Shown here: positions 55,077-63,097 of the stretch, piece after piece
Numbering within the stretch: position 1 is the first letter of the stretch
Layout of the letters: every line of letters begins with the position of its first letter
Source: Planctomycetota bacterium
GTDB taxonomy: Bacteria > Planctomycetota > UBA1135 > GCA-002686595
NCBI GenBank assembly: GCA_016795325.1
Contig: JAEUHY010000063.1
Location: forward strand, 46,874 to 110,873
Direction: 5' to 3'
DNA length: 64,000 nucleotides
Program-made: the position numbers and the translations under genes
Notes under the pieces: generated by a model
Databases searched by the model: none
Told to the model about the DNA's origin: nothing
The model's input: the letters and a program-made list of their open reading frames with translations, nothing else

Positions 55077-55100
55077 GCGAGCGCACGTTCAGCGCTCGTT
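55076..55100. other. Hairpin spanning both convergent stop codons
   Basis: AGCGAGCGC (55076-55084) pairs with GCGCTCGTT (55092-55100) with one G-T wobble and a 7-base loop. The last base of the lipase TGA is in the stem and the opposing stop (55089-55091) is in the loop. No T-run. Confidence 0.4.
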
Positions 55101-56582
55101 GCGCGGCAGGACATCGACGCTGGCCGACTCTCCGTCGAGGCCCGTCCAGAGCAACCTGAGGCCTCCGTTGGCGCCGATCGCGAGCTGCTCTCCTGGAAGC
55201 AGGGCCGCACGCAGGTCGTCGTCGCTGGCCCCGTTCCAGCGCTGACGCAGGAGATCGCGCGCCTGCGCGATGTGCGGCCGCGCCAGATCCGAGCCGTGCA
55301 ACAACTCAACGTCGGCCGTCAGCGACGCGGGCCAGCGCAGCGCCGCGAGCCGGCTCTGCCCGCTCAGCCGGCTGTGCGCAGCGACGAGTTCGCGGAAGCG
55401 AGTGGGATCGTTCGGCGCGGCCGCCGCGAGCTCGCGCGCCGAAGTGAACACCTCGTCCAGCCGATCGAGCTCACGCTCCAGCCCCAGCAGACGCCAAGCG
55501 CGACTGGCGAACCATTCCGCTCCACCCACTTCGTCGCGCTCGTCTGCAACCACGTCCAGGACCGTGCGAGCACGCGCGAGTTCGAGCGCAGCAGGCAGCC
55601 GTGACCCGAGGTCGCGCCACAACTGCGCGTCGAGCGCGTCGAGCGCATCGATCGTCGCCACCGTAGCTGCGGGGCTGGCGAGCAGATCGAAACCCGCTTC
55701 GACGATCCAGGTGCGCTGGACGACGAGCGAACGGAGCTGCCAAAGCGCCGCGCCGGCGCGGAATTGTTCGCCGATCAAGCTCGCGGCCGCCAGCTCGTCG
55801 AGGGCCTCGTCGAGCCTTCCGTCGAGCGCCCGCGCGCGGGCTCGGATGACGAGCAGCTGCACCAGCTGGACGATCTCGTTGTGCGCTGCATCCTCGTAGA
55901 GCGCCTGGGTCGGCGCCTCGAAGTCACGCAGTTCGACGCGTGCCGCGGCCACGACTTCATCGAGCGCCGCAGCGGCGTCAGCGAGCGTGGTTGCAAGCAG
56001 ACTCAGCTCGGCATCCGTTGGATCCACACTGTTCAGGATCGCCACGAGCTCGTTCTGCGCGATGCTTTCCTCGCCGCCGTACAGATCGTGCGCCACACGC
56101 TGGCACACCGCCGCTGAGCTGCTCGCATCCGGCGCGGCTCGGACAGCGCCCAGCCGCAGACACTCCGTGGCTTCGGACTCCAACGCCGCCAAACGAAGCT
56201 CCACGCTCCGCTCGATGCTCAGCATGGAAGCGCCGGCGGCCGCCGCCGCGAGCAGCGCCGTCAGGCCGAGCCCGACGGGATGCAAACGCGAAGTGAGCCG
56301 CCCCTCCACCGCGCTCTGAAACGTCCACTCGCCCGCGACGAGGGTGACCGCGAACGTGAGAGCGATGGCGCCGAGTTGCCCAGCGTTGACCGCACGGTCC
56401 GCAACGAGCGCCAGCGCGAGAAGCAGCAACATCGCGTTGAAGCCGGTCACGAGCGCGAGAAAAGCGCGAACCCACCAGTACGCGCGGCGTGACTCGCGGC
56501 GACGTGCGAGCCAGGCCGAGGCGCCCACGGCGACGGCGGTGACGCCGACGGCGTGGGCGGCCAGGAGTGCGTTTTGGAGCAT
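55089..56582 (-). CDS. Membrane protein, ECF-operon paralogue B
   Basis: Unrecognised 497-residue protein: four hydrophobic helices in the first about 125 residues (for example ALLAAHAVGVTAVAVGASAWL and LGLTALLAAAAAGASM), then a long helical region with repeat-like Ala/Leu/Asp patterns (ELVAILNSVDPTDAELSLLATTLADAAAALDEVVAAARVEL) reminiscent of TPR-type or scaffold helices, and a short beta C-terminus (LPGEQLAIGANGGLRLLWTGLDGE). Paralogous to the gene just upstream (56652-58163): same topology, same VCQRVAHDLYGG / IYERVAEQLFGG position and same C-terminal beta motif. Probably the last gene of the ECF operon. Confidence 0.65.
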   Translation of the reverse strand: MLQNALLAAHAVGVTAVAVGASAWLARRRESRRAYWWVRAFLALVTGFNAMLLLLALALVADRAVNAGQLGAIALTFAVTLVAGEWTFQSAVEGRLTSRLHPVGLGLTALLAAAAAGASMLSIERSVELRLAALESEATECLRLGAVRAAPDASSSAAVCQRVAHDLYGGEESIAQNELVAILNSVDPTDAELSLLATTLADAAAALDEVVAAARVELRDFEAPTQALYEDAAHNEIVQLVQLLVIRARARALDGRLDEALDELAAASLIGEQFRAGAALWQLRSLVVQRTWIVEAGFDLLASPAATVATIDALDALDAQLWRDLGSRLPAALELARARTVLDVVADERDEVGGAEWFASRAWRLLGLERELDRLDEVFTSARELAAAAPNDPTRFRELVAAHSRLSGQSRLAALRWPASLTADVELLHGSDLARPHIAQARDLLRQRWNGASDDDLRAALLPGEQLAIGANGGLRLLWTGLDGESASVDVLPRNER

Positions 56583-56651
56583 CGCGCTCAGATTGACATC
56601 TGCACGGCCTCGGCACGAGGCGGCGGCGACGGGCGCACGCGCGCCGAAGCG

Positions 56652-58163
56652 TCAGCGCCTCTCGAACGCTCGCGGCGGCACGGCGAAGCTCAGTTCGTCG
56701 TCGCCCCAGTCCGTGCAGCGCAGCACGAAACCCTGCTCGTCGAGCTGGAACACCACGTTGGGCGGCAGAGGTCCAAGCGTCGCGGGATAGCTGCCGGTCG
56801 CGATGCGCGTCCGCACCGCGCGGCAGGCGAGGTCGAAGAGCTCCTGTCGAGCGTCGGCACGGTGCGCGATGATCACCTTGTAGCGCACGGTCGTGGAGAC
56901 CATCACTCGACTGAGCACGCCCTCCTCTGCGGCAGCTCGAATCGAAGCGGCCTGTCGCTCGAGCGCAGCAGCGTCGCGCGGGTCCGCGAGCGCGAGCGCA
57001 CGCAGGCCATCGTAGGCGCGCTCGAGGTGAGCGAGGTCGTCGCGCAGGTGCACGACCTTGTACAGCCCCGTGCCGAGCCGTCCGATGAGCTTGTCCCCCA
57101 GCGACTCGTCGCTGTGCGACGGCGCCTCGAGGTGCTCGTAGAGTCGCGCGTGAAATCCAGCGAGTTCCATCTCCACCGCGGCGGGCAGGAGCGCTGCGAA
57201 CCGGACGCGCCGTGCGCCAGCGAGGAGCTCGACGGTCGCAGCCGTCGCGTCCGGGTGCGCCAACACGCGCGCACACTGGCGCAGCGCCTGTTCGTGAGAG
57301 CCGGCGGCAACCGACAGTGCAAGCAACGTCGGCGAACGCGCGAGATGCTCGAGCATGTCGAGCACCGCGCGCAGGTCGCGCGCCGCGTCGTCGAGAGCAC
57401 CCTTCGAAGCGCTCACCTCCGCACGCAGCTCGAGCAAGCGCATGCAGTCCAGGATCGCGATGTAAGGCGGAAAGTCCGTGTCCCCGCGCGCGAAGACGTC
57501 GAGGTCGCAGGTCGCGCGTTGCGACGCGGCGACAAGCTCGTCGAGCGCAGCTCCGCGAGCCGCCAGAGCTGCAACCAGCTCCGCGTTCTCGGCCGTCCGG
57601 GGGCGTGCGTTGTCGAAGAAGTCCTCCTGCCTGCGCTGTTCGACAAGGTCGGAACCTCCGAACAGTTGCTCGGCCACGCGCTCGTAGATCGGCGCGGCGT
57701 CGTCTTCAGGTCGCGCGCGCGGCGGCGAGAGGCGCCAAGCGGTCTCGCCCGCGCGCACGCGCAGGTGCGAGAGCTCGAAACTCGCCTGCAGCTCGCTCAA
57801 GCGGAAGATCCCGCCCGCGAAGCCGAGCGTGATGAGTCCGGCGACAGCGTGTCGCCCCGCACTCCAGCCGAGCCACGTCTGGCCGCGGCGCGCGAGCACG
57901 AAGAACCACTCACTGACGGCGATGTGGGCGAGGCACATGGCGATCAGCGGAACCACGGGAATCCCGTTGAGCTGCTGCTCCCAGCGCATGTAGGCGAGAA
58001 ACGCGAGCCCGCCGAGGTGCGCTGCGGCGAGCAGCGTCGGGAGCACGCGACCGAGTGCGCGTTGCGTCGAGTTGTGCGGGAAACGCGAAGACCATGCCGC
58101 ACCAGCGGCGGAGAGCCAGCAGGCGCTGGCGGAGTAGGCGGCGAGCAGGAGTGCGAGCTCCAT
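56652..58163 (-). CDS. Membrane protein, ECF-operon paralogue A
   Basis: Unrecognised 503-residue protein with four N-terminal membrane helices (about residues 1-125) and a helical soluble part (about 150-430) with VAALAARGAALDELVAASQRATCDLDVFARGD, then a C-terminal beta segment (GSYPATLGPLPPNVVFQLDEQGFVLRCTDWG). Homologous in layout to 55089-56582, 69 bases downstream. Starts one base after the stop of the 113-residue membrane protein gene, so the four genes form one operon under the ECF sigma factor. The function is unknown. Confidence 0.68.
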   Translation of the reverse strand: MELALLLAAYSASACWLSAAGAAWSSRFPHNSTQRALGRVLPTLLAAAHLGGLAFLAYMRWEQQLNGIPVVPLIAMCLAHIAVSEWFFVLARRGQTWLGWSAGRHAVAGLITLGFAGGIFRLSELQASFELSHLRVRAGETAWRLSPPRARPEDDAAPIYERVAEQLFGGSDLVEQRRQEDFFDNARPRTAENAELVAALAARGAALDELVAASQRATCDLDVFARGDTDFPPYIAILDCMRLLELRAEVSASKGALDDAARDLRAVLDMLEHLARSPTLLALSVAAGSHEQALRQCARVLAHPDATAATVELLAGARRVRFAALLPAAVEMELAGFHARLYEHLEAPSHSDESLGDKLIGRLGTGLYKVVHLRDDLAHLERAYDGLRALALADPRDAAALERQAASIRAAAEEGVLSRVMVSTTVRYKVIIAHRADARQELFDLACRAVRTRIATGSYPATLGPLPPNVVFQLDEQGFVLRCTDWGDDELSFAVPPRAFERR

Positions 58164-58164
58164 G

Positions 58165-58506
58165 TCAAAGTCCCTCGGGGCCGGAAAGTGAGAAGGAAGC
58201 GCCGCGCAGCGGTGCGATGCGCGGGATGCGGGCGAGTTCGGCGCCGCTCGGATCGCGCCCCAAGAAGCGCGGAACGACGACGACCGTCGCGGATTCGTTC
58301 GTGTGCGCCTCGACCGGTCCGATGCGCGCGCTCCACGCGCCGAGGCCGACGAAGGCGCACAGGCACGCGGCGAGCGCGAGCAGCGTGCTGCGCCGCTCTC
58401 GCGCCGCCTCGCGGGACAGCGCCGTGAGCACGCGACGCTCGAGCGTGGCGCCGGGCCGAGGCTTCTCGCGCGACGCGAGCGCGCGCTCCAGTTCGTCGAA
58501 GTTCAT
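58165..58506 (-). CDS. Small membrane protein encoded between ECF sigma and the paralogue pair
   Basis: Single-pass membrane protein of 113 residues. A short charged cytoplasmic N-terminus (FDELERALASREKPRPGATLERRVLTALSREAARERR) precedes one helix (LLALAACLCAFVGLGAW, 42-58) and a short outside tail (SATVVVVPRFLGRD). Position and topology suit an anti-sigma factor, and the N-terminal helix could bind the sigma, but the zinc-binding HxxxCxxC motif of the common class is absent. The ATG overlaps the sigma stop codon by 4 bases. Confidence 0.65.
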   Translation of the reverse strand: MNFDELERALASREKPRPGATLERRVLTALSREAARERRSTLLALAACLCAFVGLGAWSARIGPVEAHTNESATVVVVPRFLGRDPSGAELARIPRIAPLRGASFSLSGPEGL

Positions 58507-59063
58507 CGGGCGCCTCCCAGGCGTTCGCGCAGCTTCTCCAGCGCGCGGCGGTAGCGACTCGCCGCGGTGTCCGCGGGCACGCCGAGCACCTCGCCGAGCT
58601 CCACGAAGGTCAGCTCGCCCCCGAGCTTGAGCTCGAGCGCCTCGCGCTGTTCGAACGGCAGCGCGGCCAGCGCGCGCTCGAGCTCGGGAGCGCGCTCGAG
58701 CTCATCGCTCGGCGCCGCGGCAACCGCGTCGTCCTCCATCAGCGATGCGCTCACACGCGGCGCTTGCCGCGCGAGCGTGTGGCGCAGCGCTCGCAGCGCG
58801 TAGGCGCGCGGCGCCTCGGCGCGGGCGAAGGCCGCGCGGGCTCGGAACAGCTGCAAGAAGGTTTGTTGCACGGCGTCCTCGGCGTCGCCTGCGGCTCGGG
58901 TCAGGCGCCGCGCCACCGCGAACAGGGCGGGGGCGAGGCGCTGGTAGAGCTCGGCCCAGGCCTGCTCGTCCTGGCTCGCCGCCAGCCTGCGCAGCTGCGC
59001 TTGGTCAGCGGCTGCTGGGCTGGGCTCGGGCGAGCCGTCGAACGAACTGGGCGAGGGGGCCAT
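58503..59063 (-). CDS. ECF RNA polymerase sigma factor
   Basis: Stand-alone ECF sigma factor of 186 residues from the ATG at 59063. Region 2: LAPALFAVARRLTRAAGDAEDAVQQTFLQLFRARAAF; region 4: LAALPFEQREALELKLGGELTFVELGEVLGVPADTAASRYRRALEKLRERL. Heads an operon with a putative anti-sigma-like membrane protein (4-base overlap) and two paralogous membrane proteins. The long in-frame upstream sequence to 60383 is the antisense of the gene at 59292 and is rejected. Divergent from the secreted protein gene at 59292 (228-base gap). Confidence 0.9.
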   Translation of the reverse strand: MAPSPSSFDGSPEPSPAAADQAQLRRLAASQDEQAWAELYQRLAPALFAVARRLTRAAGDAEDAVQQTFLQLFRARAAFARAEAPRAYALRALRHTLARQAPRVSASLMEDDAVAAAPSDELERAPELERALAALPFEQREALELKLGGELTFVELGEVLGVPADTAASRYRRALEKLRERLGGAR

Positions 59064-59291
59064 CGGCGACGTGGACGACGAGGAGCGCGCCCGGCCTCCC
59101 GTTTGTCCGGGAGAGTCCGGTCTTTCTTGGGAGTGCGCCGGAAGCCGCGAATTTCGTCGCCACTTTTTTGTTCGCCGAGTTCGTGCACGTCGCTTTCGGT
59201 TGCGCCGCGGCACGGATTGCTGCGGACAACCCGCCGGACCCGACGCCCGGCGAACGACCAAGCCTCGCGTCGGAGAAGAACAACACTCGCC

Positions 59292-60248
59292 ATGAAGCTC
59301 ACGAACCTCGCCCGCGTCCTCGTCCCCGCCCTCGCCCCCCTGTTCCTCGCCGCCACGAGCGCTGCGCAGTTCACGATCCCGAACGTCGGCAACCTGCCGG
59401 TCGCCCAGATCGTGGTCGACCAGGACCCGGCGCTCGCCAACCTCACCAAGAACTACGCCTACTCCAAGACCTACGGCCCCACCGACGCGAACATCGCGAT
59501 CTCGATCACCGCGAACGGCTCGGTGCTCGTGGTTCAGGACGAGCAGGGCATCATCGGCAAGGCCAGCGGCCAAATGAAGGCGGATGCGAAGGGCAGCATC
59601 TACGGCTACACGCTGCTCGGAGCGCAGGCCCAGGTCGACGTGCTCGCCCAGAACGCGACGTTCTCCTACAACGGAACGACGGCCAGCGTCACGAACCTCA
59701 ACGACTCGGGCTTCGCCAAGGCCTACGTCAAGCTCGGCTCGTACGTGCTGCTGAACCAGACCCAGACGCTCACGGGCGACGTGCTCTTCAACCCGAGCTT
59801 CGCCTTCGGCCAGTCGGTCAACATCTTCAACGTCTCGAAGACCTACTGGGCCGGTGGCTTCATCCCGGTGACGCTGCGCGCCAAGGCGGATGCGATCAGC
59901 GGCTTGCTCGCCAACACCAGCCTCGACCCGGTCGTGACGAGCGGCTCGATCGTCGGCGCCCGCGCCAAGATCAGCGGCGCCGCGAGCGGCAACGTAACGG
60001 CGAGCGCCTCGATCGAGTTCGACGCCTACGTCGCCAGCGTCGGTCTGCAGTTCGTCGCCAAGCTCGCCGACGCCCGCGTCGATGCGAACATCACCGCCCA
60101 AGCCTCCAGCGTGACCGGCGCAGTGGTCTTCTCCGTGATCCCGCTGCAGATGTGGCTCAACCTGATCTGGAGCGCGGCCTTCTGGAGCGGCTCGGACAAC
60201 ATCTGGAACTGGTCGGCCGCCCAGTACAGCAAGACCTACACGCTCTAA
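59292..60248 (+). CDS. Secreted protein of unknown function, strongly codon-biased
   Basis: Exported protein of 318 residues: signal peptide MKLTNLARVLVPALAPLFLAATSAAQ, then an all-beta-looking mature part with many Asn, Ser, Ala and small aromatic residues (FTIPNVGNLPVAQIVVDQ; VNIFNVSKTYWAGGF) and a Trp-rich end (FWSGSDNIWNWSAAQYSKTYTL). No family was recognised and no Cys is in the mature part. Almost every codon ends in C or G, with AAC, AAG, ATC, TAC and TTC used nearly exclusively, a sign of very high expression. A strong terminator follows 31 bases after the stop, so it is monocistronic. It may be an abundant surface or matrix protein. Confidence 0.75.
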   Translation: MKLTNLARVLVPALAPLFLAATSAAQFTIPNVGNLPVAQIVVDQDPALANLTKNYAYSKTYGPTDANIAISITANGSVLVVQDEQGIIGKASGQMKADAKGSIYGYTLLGAQAQVDVLAQNATFSYNGTTASVTNLNDSGFAKAYVKLGSYVLLNQTQTLTGDVLFNPSFAFGQSVNIFNVSKTYWAGGFIPVTLRAKADAISGLLANTSLDPVVTSGSIVGARAKISGAASGNVTASASIEFDAYVASVGLQFVAKLADARVDANITAQASSVTGAVVFSVIPLQMWLNLIWSAAFWSGSDNIWNWSAAQYSKTYTL

Positions 60249-60278
60249 GCCCCTCTCGGGCCGCCAGCGCCAACGCCC

Positions 60279-60324
60279 CGCGCAGGGGGTCGAGCGAAAG
60301 CTCGGCCCCCTGCGCGCTTTTTTT
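60279..60324 (+). terminator. Strong Rho-independent terminator
   Basis: GCGCAGGGGG (60280-60289) pairs perfectly with CCCCCTGCGC (60306-60315); an inner CGAGC/GCTCG stem with a GAAA loop extends it, and seven T (60318-60324) follow. It separates the secreted-protein gene from the next gene, which has its own AAGGAG. Confidence 0.95.
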
Positions 60325-60388
60325 GTTCGCCGGTTTTGTTCGCTGGCCGGGGCGGTGTCGCTCTCGGGTTCGCCAAGGAGCACCCACC

Positions 60389-62347
60389 ATGCAGCCCACG
60401 ACCCGCCGCAACCAACTGATCGCCCTCTCGCTCGCCCTCGCCGCCACCGCCGGGGCCCTGCTGTTCGCCTTCGACCGCCAGCCGGGGGTCGCAGCCGAGT
60501 CAGCGCCGGCGCCGGTCGCGCCGCGCCCCGCCGCGGCGGCCACGCTCGAGCTCTCCAGCGGGGCGCGCGCGCCGCTGGCCGCCGCCGAGGCCGCGCCGGA
60601 GGTCCTCGAGGCCTCGCTCGAGCGCTTCGCGCCGGGCGCCTACCTGCGCTACCACCTCGAATCCCGCAGCCTGACCGACGGCCTGGGCGACGAGCGCACC
60701 AAGGCGCAGTCGATCGAGCTGCTGCTCGAAAGCGAGCTCGAGCTCAACGTGCTGGCCGTGCGCGGCGACGAACGTGCGCTGGCGCTGAGCTTCCGCGCGC
60801 CGCGCTTCGAACAATCGGTCGGCGGCCAGGCCACCGAGGGCGCCGCGGCCGCGTTCGCCGCGGTGCTCGCCTCGCGCGTCGAGTTGCGCGTGAACCGCAC
60901 CGGAGAGGTGCTCGGCTACCGCTTCGCGCCCGACATCGACGCGCGCAGCCGCAACTTCGTCCGCGCACTGATTGCGACCCTGCAACCGCGCGTGGTCGAA
61001 CCGCTCACCAGCGAATGGCGCGTCGAAGGCGAGGACGCCAACGGCCGCAGCATCGCGACCTACCGCCTGATCGATGCGAGCGAGCGCCGCGTGCAGCTCG
61101 AACGCACCGCGCGCGAGCCGCTGCGCCCCGAGGGCTGGACCATGCCGTTGCCGACGATCTCGGGCGGCGCGCGCTTCACGTTCCTGCGCGAGTTGGGCTT
61201 CGTCGAGTCGCTCGAGCTCGACGAAACGAGCCGCATCGACGCGCCCGATCTGGGGTGGAAGCTCGACGTGCGCCAGACCGCGACGTTGCGCCTCGTCGGC
61301 GCGCGGCAGGGCGAGGCCGGCGAGTACGACTGGGAAGCTCCGTGGAGCTCGGCTGCGTCGGACGCCGACCGCGAACTGCAGAGCGCCGAAGCCTACGAAG
61401 CCCAAGTGCGCGCGGCGCTCGAAGGCAAGTCGCTCGCCGACCTGCTCGCCATGCTGCGCGACATCCTGGCCTCCGGCGGCGCGAGCGATCCGCGCATGAT
61501 CGAAGCGCGCGAGCTGCTCGCCGCGCTGCTGCGCCTGCACCCTGAATTGCTCGACGAAGTCGCGCAGTTGCTGCTGGACGGAAAGCTCGCCCCCGATCTG
61601 GCGGCCGAGCTCATCGGCTGCGTCGGCCGCTGCGGCACGGAGCAGGCGCAGGCGCTGCTCGCGCGCTGGATCGCCGACGAAGCGACCCGCGACGATCTGC
61701 GCAGCGGCAGCCTGTTCGCGCTGGTCTCGACGCAAACGCCCGGCGCCGCCGCGATCGACGCGGTGTCGAGCGCGATGACGAATTCCTCGGGCGAATTCGC
61801 CTCGGCGGCGGCGCTGATGCTCGGCGTGCTCTCCAACCGCAGCGGCGGCGAGCTCGGCAACCGCGCGCTCGACAGCCTGCGCGACTGGGAAGACGAAGCG
61901 CGCGACCGCGGCGAACTGCTCGCCTGGCTCGCGGCGCTCGGCAACTCGGGTTCGCCGCAGATCGTCCCGCTCGTGCGGCCGTACCTGACGGACGAGGACG
62001 AGCTCGTGCGCGACAGCGCCGTGGACGCGCTGCGCCTGGTGGCGACGCTCGAAGCGATCGAGCTCACCGCGGAGCGCTCGCGCGAAGACAACTCCGTCCG
62101 CGTGCGCGCCAGCGCAGCGAGCGGCCTGGTCGCACGCTTCGCCCCCGCCGCGCGCACGGCGGTGGCCCAGATGCTCCGCACCGAGCCGAGCAGCGACATC
62201 CGCCGCAGCCTGATCGAAAACTTGGGCACGCAGCTGAGCTACGACCTCGTCGCCGCGGAACTGCTGAACCACTCGGCTCAGAACGACCCGCTGGCCGAAC
62301 TGCGCCAGCTCGCGGCCCAGCAGCTCCAAGGTCCCTCGAACTCTTGA
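60389..62347 (+). CDS. Secreted HEAT-like protein resembling the vitellogenin N-terminal module
   Basis: Exported or membrane-anchored protein of 652 residues with AAGGAG 8 bases before the ATG at 60389 (AAGGAGCACCCACC). N-terminal helix LIALSLALAATAGALLFAF, linker, then a beta-barrel-like region (about 90-310) opening with AYLRYHLESRSLTDGLGDERTKAQ and containing VELRVNRTGEVLGYRFAPD, followed by an alpha-helical array (about 355-640) including LAWLAALGNSGSPQIVPLVRPYL. A beta barrel plus an alpha-horseshoe, with this LGN.G.P.....L pattern, is the layout of vitellogenin/large lipid transfer proteins. HEAT repeats alone are the conservative reading. Likely to bind a lipid or protein outside the cell. 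Confidence 0.62.
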   Translation: MQPTTRRNQLIALSLALAATAGALLFAFDRQPGVAAESAPAPVAPRPAAAATLELSSGARAPLAAAEAAPEVLEASLERFAPGAYLRYHLESRSLTDGLGDERTKAQSIELLLESELELNVLAVRGDERALALSFRAPRFEQSVGGQATEGAAAAFAAVLASRVELRVNRTGEVLGYRFAPDIDARSRNFVRALIATLQPRVVEPLTSEWRVEGEDANGRSIATYRLIDASERRVQLERTAREPLRPEGWTMPLPTISGGARFTFLRELGFVESLELDETSRIDAPDLGWKLDVRQTATLRLVGARQGEAGEYDWEAPWSSAASDADRELQSAEAYEAQVRAALEGKSLADLLAMLRDILASGGASDPRMIEARELLAALLRLHPELLDEVAQLLLDGKLAPDLAAELIGCVGRCGTEQAQALLARWIADEATRDDLRSGSLFALVSTQTPGAAAIDAVSSAMTNSSGEFASAAALMLGVLSNRSGGELGNRALDSLRDWEDEARDRGELLAWLAALGNSGSPQIVPLVRPYLTDEDELVRDSAVDALRLVATLEAIELTAERSREDNSVRVRASAASGLVARFAPAARTAVAQMLRTEPSSDIRRSLIENLGTQLSYDLVAAELLNHSAQNDPLAELRQLAAQQLQGPSNS

Positions 62348-62430
62348 TCGCGAAGGGAATGGGCGTTCCATGGAGCAGCGGACATACTCTCTGTGCGGTT
62401 GGACCGCGAACGAGAAGGAGACGCGAGAGC

Positions 62431-63081
62431 ATGGGCGCCAACATTCCGGAGACGACCGTTCTGCTGCAACGCTGGAACAGCGGCGATGCGAAGGCGCTGC
62501 AAGCGCTGCTCGAGGCGCACCTGCCTTGGATTCGCACGCACATCCACCAACGCCTGGGCGGCCTGCTGCGTGCGAAGGAAGAGACGACCGACATCGTGCA
62601 GGACGCGCTGCTCGAGTTCCTGCGCTACGGTCCGCGCTTCGAGTGCAGCAGCGAAGCGCAACTGCGCTTCCTGCTCGGACGCATCGCAGAGAACGTGCTG
62701 CGCGACCGGCACGACTTCTACACGCGGCGGCGACGCCAGGCGGCGCGCGAGACGCCGCTGCCCGAGGACAGCGTGCTGATCCTCGACCCCGGCGCGCGCG
62801 AAGTGACGCGACCGGACGACGCGCTCGAGCGCAAGCAGTGGCAAGCCTGGGTGCGGCTCGCGCTCGAGCTGCTCGATCCCGAAGACCGGCAATTGATCGT
62901 GCTGCGGCAGTGGGACAACCTCGAGTTCAACGAAATCGGCGAGAAAATGGGTATCGCGCCGGATGCGGCGCGCATGCGCTTCAACCGCGCCCTGCCCAAG
63001 CTCGCAATGAAGGTGCAACAACTGCAGCGCGGGCAAATCGACGAGGGCGTGCTCGGGGCGCCGAGCGCCGAACGGCCCTGA
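62431..63081 (+). CDS. ECF-type RNA polymerase sigma factor
   Basis: ECF-like sigma factor of 216 residues from the ATG at 62431, with AAGGAG 9 bases upstream. Region 2: LLEAHLPWIRTHIHQRLGGLLRAKEETTDIVQDALLEFLRYG; region 4: LLDPEDRQLIVLRQWDNLEFNEIGEKMGIAPDAARMRFNRALPKLAMK. The long N-terminus and His/Arg-rich region-2 helix (HIHQRLGGLLR) match the planctomycete type that is encoded with Ser/Thr kinases. The kinase gene starts 17 bases after the stop, so the two are probably co-transcribed and signal together. Confidence 0.9.
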   Translation: MGANIPETTVLLQRWNSGDAKALQALLEAHLPWIRTHIHQRLGGLLRAKEETTDIVQDALLEFLRYGPRFECSSEAQLRFLLGRIAENVLRDRHDFYTRRRRQAARETPLPEDSVLILDPGAREVTRPDDALERKQWQAWVRLALELLDPEDRQLIVLRQWDNLEFNEIGEKMGIAPDAARMRFNRALPKLAMKVQQLQRGQIDEGVLGAPSAERP

Positions 63082-63097
63082 CGAGCGAGGCCGCGCA

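Noticed and set aside
59150..59175. Runs of six or seven T upstream of secreted-protein genes (near 59166, 35650)
   Set aside because: Distances to the starts differ and no hairpin or conserved flanking motif was found, so no shared element is claimed.
58745..60388. N-terminal 548 codons of the open frame leading into the HEAT-like gene
   Set aside because: Contains the antisense of the ECF sigma gene, another frame of the secreted protein and the terminator; AAGGAG and a membrane helix mark the real start at 60389.
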